From Frateuria edaphi (GTDB taxonomy: Bacteria > Pseudomonadota > Gammaproteobacteria > Xanthomonadales > Rhodanobacteraceae): DNA of 64,000 nucleotides. The position numbers and the translations under genes are program-made. Under the pieces are notes generated by a model, which was given only the letters and a program-made list of their open reading frames with translations, did not search any database and was not told where the DNA came from. The stretch lies in the NCBI RefSeq assembly GCF_021117405.1, contig NZ_CP088251.1, positions 2,418,001-2,482,000 on the forward strand, given 5' to 3'. This document shows, one piece after another, positions 8,201-16,383 of this stretch. Position 1 is the first letter of the stretch. Each line of letters starts with the position of its first letter.

Positions 8201-8398
8201 GCCACCGGCGTCGCGGTGCAGCCCTTGCCCGGCCGGCGTCCGGTCGGGCACCGATCGTCCACAGGAGTGAGACCGTGCCGATCCCGGACGAATCGCTCGC
8301 TGACCGAACCGAAATACGTCGAGCATGCTCGATGCATGGCTCCGGCAAAGGCAGGCCAGGCTGGGTCTCCGCGACCATGAATCCTCGTGTCACCCGGC

Positions 8399-8429
8399 GC
8401 TGGCGCGGTCCCACCGGGTCCGCGCCAGC
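8399..8429. terminator. Hairpin between convergent genes
   Basis: A perfect 10-bp stem (8399-8408 with 8420-8429) with an 11-base loop, just downstream of the ScyD/ScyE-like gene stop (8439, minus strand). No T-run is evident. The rest of 8201-8438 shows no gene. Confidence 0.5.
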
Positions 8430-8438
8430 ACGGTCACG

Positions 8439-9605
8439 CTAGGGCGAATGGCGCCAGCCATCGAAGTCGAAGCGCAGCACCTGCCCCATGCCCGGCGGCA
8501 GGCCGAAGCCCGCGTTCGACACGTACAGCGCGCCGTCAGGCCCGAACGTCATCGCCGATGGCAACACCAGACCGGTAACCACTGCGTGGCGGTCGCCGGA
8601 TGGCTCGATGCGCACCACCTTGCCGGTGCCCGGCGTGGGAGCCAGGTTGTCCTTGCCGGTGGTGTCTTCCAGCACGTACATGCATCCGCGCCGGTCGAAG
8701 GCGATCCCGAGCACCGTGGTCAACCGGTCCGCCACCGGCCACAGTTGCCCGTTGCGGGTCAGCTTGAGCACTTTCGACGAACCGGCCGTGATCGGGAATG
8801 TGCCGAGGTTGCCGATGAAGAATCGCCCACGATGCGCCAGCGCCGTCGGCACGATGTGGCCCTGGCTGGCCGACACATCGATCACGCGCCGGACCTTGCC
8901 ATCGAGACTCACCTTCACCAGTTCGCCGTGATTGGGCTCGAGCGCGAAAAGTTCGCCATGGAGCGCCACCATGCTGTACCAGGTGCCGTCGGGCTCGAAA
9001 TCCTCTTCCTCCGGGTTCTGCACCGGGTGGTTTTTCTGGTAGCGGCTGAGGTTGGCGATCCAGTGGATCGAACCGTCCGGATCGACGCGCGCGATGCCGT
9101 TGTAGGTGCCTTTCAGGCCATGCGAGCAGCCGGCCCCGGCGGTGATGGCATACAGGGTGTGTCCGATGAAGGCGACGTCCGCGACACCGCTGACCAGCGA
9201 CCCGGTCTGGGCACTGGTCTGGCTTGACGGGAACTTGTTGGTGATCGTGACGCGATGGCCATGATGGTCGATCCTCGAAATGCGCCCGCCGGTGTAGCTG
9301 CCGCTGTACGGGCCGACTTCCGGCACCTGCGTGCAGTCCATCGCGGTGGTCTGGTGCCATCCGCCGCGGCCGCCCTCGGCCACGTAGAGATAGCCGTCCG
9401 GCCCGAACTTGAGGCCGCGCGGATTGTTCAGGCCCGTGGCGTAGACCGACACCTTCACCGGATAGCCGGTGTGCGTCTGCACCAGGCTGACGATGTCCGC
9501 TGCGCCGGGCGCCGCGCCGATATCCACGGCGAACGCCGGCGGAGCGACGGCAAACGAGAGGGCAAGCGCCAGCGCGCCGACCAGGAGTCGCTTACGAACA
9601 GTCAT
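8439..9605 (-). CDS. Secreted ScyD/ScyE family beta-propeller protein
   Basis: A 388-residue exported protein starting at 9605 with GGAGG upstream and a signal peptide of about 28 residues (ALSFAVAPPAFA). It contains NHL/SMP30-like propeller blades: LNNPRGLKFGPDGYLYVAEG, GKVVRIEPSGD, LPSAMTFGPDGALYVSNAGFG. This arrangement matches the ScyD/ScyE family, named after scytonemin-cluster genes of cyanobacteria but widespread in bacteria that make no scytonemin. No reaction can be assigned; binding or hydrolysis of a small molecule is plausible by fold. The N-terminal part includes DIVSLVQTHTGYPVKVSVYA, typical of the family. Confidence 0.8.
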   Translation of the reverse strand: MTVRKRLLVGALALALSFAVAPPAFAVDIGAAPGAADIVSLVQTHTGYPVKVSVYATGLNNPRGLKFGPDGYLYVAEGGRGGWHQTTAMDCTQVPEVGPYSGSYTGGRISRIDHHGHRVTITNKFPSSQTSAQTGSLVSGVADVAFIGHTLYAITAGAGCSHGLKGTYNGIARVDPDGSIHWIANLSRYQKNHPVQNPEEEDFEPDGTWYSMVALHGELFALEPNHGELVKVSLDGKVRRVIDVSASQGHIVPTALAHRGRFFIGNLGTFPITAGSSKVLKLTRNGQLWPVADRLTTVLGIAFDRRGCMYVLEDTTGKDNLAPTPGTGKVVRIEPSGDRHAVVTGLVLPSAMTFGPDGALYVSNAGFGLPPGMGQVLRFDFDGWRHSP

Positions 9606-10015
9606 GAGGGGAACCCTCCAGGGAGAGTGCGGCAGGATCGGGCGGTGCCGCGTGCGCCTCGCAAGCCCGGGCCGTCGTCCGGCCCTGTTGCACGAAGCGG
9701 GCGGCGGGTGTGTCGCCCGGCCCGTGCGCGGTGGTGCGGGCTCGGGGCACGGCACGCGTTGCGCTTGCCCTCGCCAGCCAGGGCGTTACCTTCTGCTCCC
9801 GCACCAGGGCGGCGATCCTACTCGCCGGCGGTAACCCGGCCGTGACATCCGCGTGGCAATCGGTGAAGCCGTGCTCGACACGTCGATACCGCAACGCCAC
9901 CGCGACCTGATGGTCGTGGAGGGCGACGCATCCGACAGGGCGGCCCGCACTCGTCGTCGTACGGCAGCGCTGCACGGCGTCCCGGCCATCCGGAACGCCA
10001 TTGCACTGTCGAGCC
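9606..10015. other. 410-base intergenic region without recognisable gene
   Basis: This lies between the start of the ScyD/ScyE-like gene and the stop of the DUF1801 gene. Short open frames exist on both strands but have Arg/Pro/Ala-biased translations typical of GC-rich out-of-frame reading and no supporting ribosome site. I see no RNA gene or clear hairpin. Confidence 0.5.
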
Positions 10016-10414
10016 TCAGTGCGTGTTGAGGGCCACGGCCGCGCGCACCAGCGCCGCCAGGGCGGCCTCGTCGACGGTTTCGCCCTCGTGGATGTCGATC
10101 GCACGCCGGGTGTTGCCATCGAGGCTGGCGTTGAACAGCCCCGCCGGGTCTTCCAGCCTCGCGCCCTTGGCGAAGGTCACTTTCACGACGTTCTTGTAGG
10201 TCTCACCGGTACACACGATGCCGGCATGGGACCACACCGGCACGCCCCGCCATTTCCATTCCTCGACGATCGCGGGATCGGCCTGTCTGATGAGCGCGCG
10301 GACGCGGGCTAGGGTTTCGCCACGCCAGTCACCCAGTTCCTCGATCCGTGCGTCGATGAGCTCGGAAGGCGAGAGTCCCGCCGCCGAAGTGGCCGGTTTG
10401 CGCATGGTCGCCAT
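10016..10414 (-). CDS. DUF1801 domain protein
   Basis: A 132-residue cytoplasmic protein of the DUF1801 (YdhG-like) family, recognised from IDARIEELGDWRGETLARVRALI followed by EEWKWRGVPVWSHAGIVCTG and YKNVVKVTFAKGARLEDP. Members are often annotated as having an iron-chaperone frataxin-like fold, but the role is not settled. It is the third gene of a minus-strand set after an AraC-type regulator and a VOC protein, a combination common in Proteobacteria, where such small proteins probably deal with toxic small molecules. Confidence 0.85.
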   Translation of the reverse strand: MATMRKPATSAAGLSPSELIDARIEELGDWRGETLARVRALIRQADPAIVEEWKWRGVPVWSHAGIVCTGETYKNVVKVTFAKGARLEDPAGLFNASLDGNTRRAIDIHEGETVDEAALAALVRAAVALNTH

Positions 10415-10448
10415 CGTTCGTCTTCTCTGGTGTGTTGCGGGTCTTGCC

Positions 10449-10463
10449 GTGGGCTTCGCCCAC
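10449..10463. repeat. GTGGGC-TTC-GCCCAC stem
   Basis: A 6-bp stem with a 3-base loop in the gap between the VOC gene stop (10499) and the DUF1801 start (10414). It resembles the palindromes at 4816-4880 and may be a dispersed repeat or a processing stem inside the operon transcript. Confidence 0.35.
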
Positions 10464-10498
10464 CGGCGGAGATGCGGGAAAGGGGACCGGCGCTCTCC

Positions 10499-10945
10499 CT
10501 ACGACGCGCGCTCCTGGACGCGAAGCAGGTTGCCGGCCGGATCGCGCACGGCGCAGTCGCGCACGCCGTAAGGCTGGTGGGTCGGCTCTTCGACGATCTC
10601 CGCGCCGCTGGCCTGGAGCCTCTCGAATGCGGCATCGAGGTCCGGCGTGGCCAACAGCATGATGGCGTAGGTGCCCTTGGCCATCATCCCGGCGATGGTC
10701 TGCTTCTCTTCGTCGGTGACGCCTGGGCTCGCCGCTGGCGGGAACAGCACGATGGACGTGCCCGGCTGGTCGGCCGGACCGACCGTGATCCAGCGCATGC
10801 CGTTGTAGCCGACGTCGTTGCGCACCTCGAAGCCCAGGGCGTCGCGGTAGAAGGCCAGCGAGGCTTCCGGATCGGTGTGCGGGAGGAAACTGGCGTGGAT
10901 GGTGATGTCCATGGCGGTGACGCTCGGTTTGGAAGGAGCGCTCAT
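10499..10945 (-). CDS. VOC family (glyoxalase/bleomycin-resistance fold) protein
   Basis: A 148-residue vicinal-oxygen-chelate protein: two beta-alpha-beta-beta-beta modules are visible, the first beginning HASFLPHTDPEASLAFYRDALGFEV and the second YAIMLLATPDLDAAFERLQA, ending YGVRDCAVRDPAGNLLRVQE. These proteins use a metal to act on, or sequester, small molecules; the substrate here is unknown. The start at 10945 overlaps the end of the AraC-type gene by four bases (ATGA), so the two are translationally coupled. Confidence 0.88.
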   Translation of the reverse strand: MSAPSKPSVTAMDITIHASFLPHTDPEASLAFYRDALGFEVRNDVGYNGMRWITVGPADQPGTSIVLFPPAASPGVTDEEKQTIAGMMAKGTYAIMLLATPDLDAAFERLQASGAEIVEEPTHQPYGVRDCAVRDPAGNLLRVQERAS

Positions 10946-11403
10946 GCTAGGTCGGGCTCGCGATCGGGCGCTTCTCGATTCCTGATCGGTTTGGTCACCT
11001 GGCGCGCGACGCAGGAAGGCATGCCCGCGGTTGCACCGGCCTCATCCCGCCGGTAGACGCTCGGCGACACGCCCACCAGTTCGGTGAAGCGCGTGCTGAA
11101 AGTGCCCAGCGAGGCGCACCCGACGGTGAAGCAGACCTCGGTGACGCTGAGGTCGCCCCGGCGCAGCAGCGCCATGGCGCGCTCGATGCGCCGGGTCATC
11201 AGGTAGCTGTATGGCGACTCGCCGAACGCGGCCTTGAACTGCCGGCTGAGGTGTCCGGCCGACATGTGAACCCCGCGTGCGAGTGCCTCGACGTTGAGCG
11301 GCTGCGCGTACTCGCGGTCGATGCGATCGCGCACGCGACGCAATCGCGCCAGATCGCGCAGGTGCTGCGGTGCGAGCGGGCTGAGGGTCACTGGATCGTC
11401 CAT
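10942..11403 (-). CDS. AraC-type transcription regulator, DNA-binding domain only
   Basis: A 153-residue protein consisting almost wholly of an AraC HTH_18 domain: VRDRIDREYAQPLNVEALAR, MSAGHLSRQFKAAFGESPYSYLMTRRIERAM, then the second helix-turn-helix VTEVCFTVGCASLGTFSTRFTEL and VGVSPSVYRR. There is no N-terminal sensory domain. It overlaps the VOC gene downstream by four bases and probably controls the AraC-VOC-DUF1801 operon in response to a compound handled by it. The start at 11403 is the only good ATG ahead of the domain. Confidence 0.9.
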   Translation of the reverse strand: MDDPVTLSPLAPQHLRDLARLRRVRDRIDREYAQPLNVEALARGVHMSAGHLSRQFKAAFGESPYSYLMTRRIERAMALLRRGDLSVTEVCFTVGCASLGTFSTRFTELVGVSPSVYRRDEAGATAGMPSCVARQVTKPIRNREAPDREPDLA

Positions 11404-11617
11404 GCCGACCTTGGATCATGAACTCATAGCAGACGGCCGCGGCGAAGTGAACGCCCTGCGTTGCGCCGCGTCGCGAGCGCTCGAATCGTCGAGTCCGCTC
11501 ACTCCGATGACACGACCATTTTACCCCCCGTTCCCTAGCGTGACCTTCCCGGCCCATTCCAATGCCGGACCCAGAGTGCGGGTAGCCCCCGCATGGCTCT
11601 CCAACGAGGAGGAACGC

Positions 11618-12058
11618 ATGAAATTCGCATTGCCCAGACCCCTGGCCGTGGGCGTGTTCGCAGCGCTCGCGGCAAGCACCGGCGCCTTCGCGCAGCAGGC
11701 CGCGCCCATGTCTTCGCCCGCGACCAGCCAGTCGGCCGCCGGCGTGGCCGGCGCGGATGCCGACAACACGCGCCTCAACCGGCGTGACCGCAACGATGCC
11801 ACCACCACGCCGACGGACCAGTCCAACAGTTCGTCCGCGGTGGATATGGTCGCGAACGTCCGCAAGGCCATCGTCGACGACGACGGCCTTTCGGTGAAGG
11901 CCCGCAACGTCAAGGTCGTGGTCAACAACGGCGTGGTGACCTTGCGCGGCCCAGTGGCCGACGCCCAGGAAAAAGCGCGCGTGGAACGCGATGCCGCCAG
12001 CGTGCGCGGCGTTACCCGCGTCGACAACCAGCTCGATATCGCCACCGATTCCGATTGA
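11618..12058 (+). CDS. Exported BON-domain protein
   Basis: A 146-residue protein starting at 11618, preceded by GAGGAGG. The signal peptide is MKFALPRPLAVGVFAALAAS and onward to GAFA. A low-complexity linker (residues about 27-70, rich in Ala, Ser, Thr, Asn) leads to one BON domain: VRKAIVDDDGLSVKARNVKVVVNNGVVTLRGPV, then ARVERDAASVRGVTRVDNQL. BON domains bind membranes or phospholipids and are frequent in envelope-stress proteins such as OsmY. It is 12 bases upstream of a glycine-zipper stress protein and probably co-transcribed with it. Confidence 0.88.
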   Translation: MKFALPRPLAVGVFAALAASTGAFAQQAAPMSSPATSQSAAGVAGADADNTRLNRRDRNDATTTPTDQSNSSSAVDMVANVRKAIVDDDGLSVKARNVKVVVNNGVVTLRGPVADAQEKARVERDAASVRGVTRVDNQLDIATDSD

Positions 12059-12070
12059 GGAGACACCACC

Positions 12071-12637
12071 ATGTACGCATCCGTCTATTGCACCGTCCCC
12101 AATCAGGACAAGGCCGAAGCCATCGTCGATGACCTGAAGGACGCCGGCTTTTCCAGCAACGACATCTCCGTGCTGATGCAGGACCGCCGCGGCACGCGGG
12201 AATTCGCCACCGAGCACAACACCAAGGCGCCCGAAGGCGCGACCACCGGCGGCGTCGCCGGCATGGGCGTCGGTGCCGGACTGGGCTGGCTGGTGGGCAT
12301 CGGCACCCTGGCCATTCCGGGCCTGGGCCCGTTCATCGCTGCCGGCCCGATCATGGCCGCCCTCGGCGGCGCGGCGGTCGGCGGCGCGACCGGCGGCATC
12401 GTCGGCGCGCTGATCGGCATGGGCATTCCCGAGGTGGAAGCCAAGCATTACGACGAGCGCGTCCGCGAAGGCAACGCCCTGATAACCGTGAGCACCGAGG
12501 ATGTGGCCGAGCGCGATCGCGCCCGCGCGGTCTTCGAGCGCCACGGCGCGACGGACATCGCCACCGGCACGGGCGCCGGCCTCGGCGCCACCCGCGGCAC
12601 CACCGGCAACAACCTCAACACCGGTCCGCGCTTCTGA
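12071..12637 (+). CDS. General-stress-like protein with glycine-zipper membrane segment
   Basis: A 188-residue protein. Residues 1-45 form a small alpha/beta domain (MYASVYCTVPNQDKAEAIVD, FSSNDISVLMQ) like the N-terminus of the general stress protein 17M family. Residues about 60-120 are a long Gly/Ala-rich hydrophobic stretch (GGVAGMGVGAGLGWLVGIGTL and continuing) that could form two glycine-zipper helices in the membrane. The end repeats the alpha/beta character (EGNALITVSTEDVAERDRARAVFERHGA). The upstream BON-domain gene suggests a shared role in envelope or osmotic stress. A perfect terminator follows. Confidence 0.82.
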   Translation: MYASVYCTVPNQDKAEAIVDDLKDAGFSSNDISVLMQDRRGTREFATEHNTKAPEGATTGGVAGMGVGAGLGWLVGIGTLAIPGLGPFIAAGPIMAALGGAAVGGATGGIVGALIGMGIPEVEAKHYDERVREGNALITVSTEDVAERDRARAVFERHGATDIATGTGAGLGATRGTTGNNLNTGPRF

Positions 12638-12647
12638 AGCAACGGCT

Positions 12648-12677
12648 GCCTCGAAGGCCGTTGCCGGCCTTCGAGGC
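12648..12677. terminator. Perfect 12-bp hairpin terminator
   Basis: Arms 12648-12659 and 12666-12677 pair perfectly around a 6-base loop, directly after the stop of the glycine-zipper gene (12637) and before the stop of the convergent minus-strand gene (12726). No strong T-run follows. Confidence 0.7.
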
Positions 12678-12725
12678 GGGCTTGGAGATACCCGGCATCC
12701 GGCGCAAACCGGTGCCGGGTACCGG

Positions 12726-13205
12726 CTAGCCGTTTTCTCCGCGCCGCACCTGGATAAGTTCGGGTCCGGACAGCAGGCGCATGGCCTGCAACGTGCCGAC
12801 CAGTTCACGGTAGCTTTGCGAAAGCTGGCGGTAGAGCGCCGCATAGGCCTGCCGGCTGGCCTCGGCAACGCCCAAATAGGCGGTGCGACCGATGTCCATG
12901 AAGTAATCCACGCTCACGCGCCGCCGCTCGGCCAGTCCCGGAAACAGGCCGGCCACCACCAGACAGCGATCACCTACCTCGCGCAGGCCTTCGGCGCGGG
13001 CATGGCCGACTCTCTGCAGCGCTTCCATCCAGTCCATGCCATGCACGTGCGACAGCAGCCAGGGTTCGCGCTGGTAGCGCAGCAGCAGAAACACCAGGTA
13101 GCTCTCGTGCGTCTCGTCCAGCGGCCGCCGGTTGCGCTCGCCCGCCTCCTGCACCAGCGCCTGCCAGACCTGGGCCGGAGTTCCGGTTCGGATTGCGTCG
13201 TACAT
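12726..13205 (-). CDS. Conserved protein of unknown function (helical)
   Basis: A 159-residue cytoplasmic protein with GGAGG 8 bases upstream of the ATG at 13205. The sequence is strongly helical (AQVWQALVQEAGERNRR, YLVFLLLRYQREPWLL, MEALQRVGHARAEGLREVGD, AYAALYRQLSQSYRELVGTLQAM) without membrane segments or recognisable motifs. It has two Arg/Glu-rich amphipathic helices, one Cys and no signal peptide. I do not recognise the family. It converges on the stress pair at 11618-12637 and is divergent from the second S8 peptidase. Confidence 0.65.
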   Translation of the reverse strand: MYDAIRTGTPAQVWQALVQEAGERNRRPLDETHESYLVFLLLRYQREPWLLSHVHGMDWMEALQRVGHARAEGLREVGDRCLVVAGLFPGLAERRRVSVDYFMDIGRTAYLGVAEASRQAYAALYRQLSQSYRELVGTLQAMRLLSGPELIQVRRGENG

Positions 13206-13535
13206 GTCTTTGCCTCCACGCGTCGCATCGACGCCTCGAGCGTACTGCGCGCAACGGCAACGCGCCCGGCAGCCGGCCATTACGTCTGCTGACATCGACG
13301 AAAAAGCGGATCCCCGGCGGCACGGACGATTCGGTGAACTGTGTCCCGTTTTTAATGGCCGTGTTTCACAAACCACGGACGCCCACCTGCCTTAGCGTCG
13401 AAACCAACACCCGGAGGGGCCGGCACTGCAGGTCGGGGCCGGGTGCCATGGGGGATTGCTGTCCATCTCGGTCTACGCATCCGCCTCACCCTGGGCGGCC
13501 GCGCAAGCGCGGCTGCCACTGTCAGAGGAACACGC
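13206..13535. other. 330-base divergent intergenic region
   Basis: This lies between the helical protein (start 13205) and the second S8 peptidase (start 13536). Open frames across it are shadows without ribosome sites. An AT-richer patch around 13345-13380 is the likely promoter area for the peptidase; no operator is recognised. Confidence 0.45.
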
Positions 13536-15194
13536 ATGCATCATCGTTTCGGAATCAAGGCGCTGCTTGGCGCTTCCATTGCGGTTGCACTCTCGTTTTC
13601 GGCCAACGCCGCCAGCACGGCGCCGACGACGACCCGTTACAACATCAGCTCGCTCAAGGACGGCGGGCAGTACGACCGGTTCATCGTGACCTATCGCAAG
13701 GGGGCCGCCGAGCGGTCCGACCACGCCGCGGCCGCGCAGAACGTCCAGGCGGCGATCAGCCGCGCCGGCCTGGCGCAGGCTGTCGCTGGCCGGGCCATGC
13801 CCCGTGCCGTCTACCAGCGCAAACTGGCCATCGGTTCGGACCTGGTGCATACCTCGCGCAAGCTGGACAAGGCCGAGGCGACCGCGCTGATCAAGCAGAT
13901 CGCTTCCGACCCGGCCGTGCTCAGCGTCGCACCCGACGTGCTGCGCCACCCGGTACGCGACTTCTCTGCGCCCAAGGCGCTGCAACCGGCGACCTTCACG
14001 CCGAGCGACACCTACTACGGCAACTACCAGTGGGACCTGAAGGCGGCCGACGGCTCGGTCACCGCGTTCGGCGATGCCAACCACGGCGGCAGCAACGTCA
14101 ACAACGCCTGGGACGTGGCCGACGGCACCGGCATCACGATCGCGGTGCTCGACACCGGCATCACCAGCCACGTCGACGTGGACACTTCGCTGGCCGACGC
14201 GGGCTACGACTTCATCACCGACTCGATGGTTTCGGGTCGCGCGACCGACGGTCGTGCGCCGGGCGGCTGGGACCTGGGTGACTGGACCACCACCGAGCCG
14301 TACCTCTCCGCGTGCACCAACTCGAGCAATCCGCCCGAAGACAGCTCCTGGCACGGAACCCACGTCGCAAGCACGGCCGGCGGCGAGCTGACCAACAACA
14401 GCCAGGGCATGGCGGGCATCGCGTACAACGCGAAGATCCTGCCGGTGCGCGTGCTGGGTCATTGCGGCGGCTACGACAGCGACATCAGCGACGCGATCGT
14501 CTGGGCGGCCGGCGGTCACGTGGACGGCGTGCCCGACAACACCCATCCGGCGCAGGTGATCAACATGAGCCTGGGTGGCTCGGGTACGTGCAGCGCCACC
14601 GATCCCGAGGGCCTGGCCGTGGAGCAGGCCAACAGCCTGGGCGCGGTGGTCGTGGTCGCGGCGGGCAACTCCAACGCCGACGCGTCCCGGTTCTCGCCGG
14701 CCAGCTGCCCGGGCGTCATCACCGTGGCCGCCACCGGCATCACCAGCCGTCGTGCGTTCTACTCGAACTATGGCTCGGCCGTGGAACTGGCCGCGCCGGG
14801 CGGCGGCATCTACGCAAACGACGGCAGCAGCGGCACGCAGTCCAACGACGGCTTCATCTGGCAGGCCCTCAACAGCGGCACCACCACGCCGGTGCCGAAC
14901 GACAGCACGTACGGCGGCTATGCCGGCACCTCGCAGGCAACGCCGCATGTGGCCGGCGCGGTCGCGCTGATGCAGAGCGCACGCCTGGCATCGGGCCAGG
15001 CCCTGCTCTCGCCCAGCGCGGTGCTGGGCATCCTGCAGAGCACTGCCTACGCGCCGAGCATCAAGCCGTCGCGACGGACCTCGATCGGCGCCGGCATCCT
15101 GGATGCCAATGCCGCCGTACGGGCCGCGGTAAGCAGCACGGGCAGCAGCGATGGCGGCAACACTGGGTCCGGTACGGGCCACGGTCACAAGTAA
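13536..15194 (+). CDS. Secreted S8 family (subtilisin-like) serine peptidase, paralog 2
   Basis: A 552-residue preproprotein starting at the ATG at 13536 (AGAGGAA upstream); a longer open frame upstream lacks support. The signal peptide spans about residues 1-26 (IKALLGASIAVALSFSANAA) and the prodomain about 34-148. The triad is Asp206 (AVLDTG), His273 (WHGTHV), Ser466 (GTSQATPHV), with oxyanion Asn378 (AAGN). It is colinear with the peptidase at 5141 over its whole length, but has a short Gly/Ser/His tail (TGSSDGGNTGSGTGHGHK). A terminator follows directly. Probably a secreted general protease. Confidence 0.95.
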   Translation: MHHRFGIKALLGASIAVALSFSANAASTAPTTTRYNISSLKDGGQYDRFIVTYRKGAAERSDHAAAAQNVQAAISRAGLAQAVAGRAMPRAVYQRKLAIGSDLVHTSRKLDKAEATALIKQIASDPAVLSVAPDVLRHPVRDFSAPKALQPATFTPSDTYYGNYQWDLKAADGSVTAFGDANHGGSNVNNAWDVADGTGITIAVLDTGITSHVDVDTSLADAGYDFITDSMVSGRATDGRAPGGWDLGDWTTTEPYLSACTNSSNPPEDSSWHGTHVASTAGGELTNNSQGMAGIAYNAKILPVRVLGHCGGYDSDISDAIVWAAGGHVDGVPDNTHPAQVINMSLGGSGTCSATDPEGLAVEQANSLGAVVVVAAGNSNADASRFSPASCPGVITVAATGITSRRAFYSNYGSAVELAAPGGGIYANDGSSGTQSNDGFIWQALNSGTTTPVPNDSTYGGYAGTSQATPHVAGAVALMQSARLASGQALLSPSAVLGILQSTAYAPSIKPSRRTSIGAGILDANAAVRAAVSSTGSSDGGNTGSGTGHGHK

Positions 15195-15221
15195 CCGCTG
15201 ACACCGTCATCGACCGAAGCG

Positions 15222-15249
15222 GGGAGGCGGCGCATGCCGCCTCCCTTTT
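15222..15249 (+). terminator. Rho-independent terminator after S8 peptidase 2
   Basis: A perfect 10-bp stem (15222-15231 with 15236-15245), 4-base loop and TTTT run (15246-15249), 27 bases after the peptidase stop and before the stop of the convergent ATP-grasp gene at 15275. Confidence 0.85.
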
Positions 15250-15274
15250 CGCTGGAACAGCGAAGGTACGACGC

Positions 15275-16177
15275 CTATCGGCCCCGCCCTGCCGTTTCGG
15301 GCCAGCGGAACCGATCCCCGAGCATCTCGTCCCAATGCGGCGGCGACAGCGCATACATGCCGGCGCCCGGCGTGACCGTGAGCTCGCCGACGTAGACCCG
15401 TCCCGCGTGGTAGTAGCAATCCACGCGCAGGAAGCCGAAGGGCTCGGCCAGCTTCTTGGAGATGTGCATCATCTCGTCGAGCCCGTGCACCTGCGGCAGC
15501 GGCTTGCCGCTGGGCTTCAGGCCCCGGAAGCTGAAGGGCGCGGGGCTGCCGTCCGCCAGGTAAAAGTCCTGCGTCATGTCCTTGAAGCGGTCGTGGACGT
15601 ATTGCACGAAGACAAACGGTTCGCCCGTCCCGCCGGAGTTGAACACGTTGAACTTGTAGTCGTCCGGGGGTTCGCCCGTGGCTCCCAGGAGCGCCTCTTC
15701 GAAAATGATTTTCCGCGGGATCTGCTGGTAGTGCTTTTCCCGTTGCCTTATCGAGAAATCCGATTTCAACCAGCCGTTGGCAAGACGCGCCAGCGCGTCC
15801 AGGTCTTCGGACTTCTTGTCGAGGACGATGCGTGTCTGTCCCGCGCTGTGGTTCGCCTTCATGACGAAGGTGTCGGGCAATGCGTCGAAGGTTTCGCGAG
15901 TCACTTGGCCACAGGAAAAAAAGGCCGGTACCAGGTACTGCTCGCCCACCGCTTCGGCGATGTAGTCGCGTACCGCCACCTTGTCGGCCAGCATCCCGAA
16001 AATCGGCAACGGATGCCGCATCCGGTAGAAAATCTTTTCCGAATAGCGCTTCGGTTGCGCGAGATTGCCTACCCGCCCGTAGATCTGGAAGTACCGATAG
16101 GGGTAATAGACGGGGTCGGGCATTTTCTTGACGATGGCTCTTCTTATTTTTTTTATGCGAGCGACGACACTGACCAT
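15275..16177 (-). CDS. TupA-like ATP-grasp protein
   Basis: A 300-residue protein resembling the TupA-like ATP-grasp group (named after teichuronopeptide biosynthesis), often found in capsule or polysaccharide loci and thought to join amino acids to surface polymers. Characteristic segments are LAQPKRYSEKIFYRMRH, DKVAVRDYIAEAVGEQYLVP, LPDTFVMKANHSAGQTRIVL, and the late FGFLRVDCYYHAGRVYVGELTVTPGAG that supplies acidic metal ligands. The first 25 codons use rare ATA and AGA codons and the region is AT-richer than its neighbours, suggesting transfer. It follows a CapA-family gene on the same strand with a 206-base gap. The precise substrate is unknown. Confidence 0.8.
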   Translation of the reverse strand: MVSVVARIKKIRRAIVKKMPDPVYYPYRYFQIYGRVGNLAQPKRYSEKIFYRMRHPLPIFGMLADKVAVRDYIAEAVGEQYLVPAFFSCGQVTRETFDALPDTFVMKANHSAGQTRIVLDKKSEDLDALARLANGWLKSDFSIRQREKHYQQIPRKIIFEEALLGATGEPPDDYKFNVFNSGGTGEPFVFVQYVHDRFKDMTQDFYLADGSPAPFSFRGLKPSGKPLPQVHGLDEMMHISKKLAEPFGFLRVDCYYHAGRVYVGELTVTPGAGMYALSPPHWDEMLGDRFRWPETAGRGR

Positions 16178-16383
16178 TCAGGATTTCCTGTATGTATCGG
16201 CGCGTGGTCCGGGGCCGGACCGCTGCCGGAAATACCACTGCATTGCCATCCAGAAAGTCGACGGCCCAATGGCCGTGAAGCCTGTTTCACCCTGCGTGAA
16301 GGGACTGGCAAGTCAGGTGTAAGCCAGGCATGTAACATTCATACTCTGTGCGCTGGCCCGCAAAAACCGCATGGCCATCCACT

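Noticed and set aside
5722-8442. A 906-codon plus-strand open frame overlapping the S8 peptidase and both peroxiredoxin genes
   Set aside because: It runs through three genes with clear motifs in other frames and crosses a strong terminator.
13443-13535. Extended start of the second S8 peptidase 31 codons upstream
   Set aside because: The ATG at 13536 is followed at once by a signal peptide matching paralog 1 and has a ribosome site; the extension would bury it.
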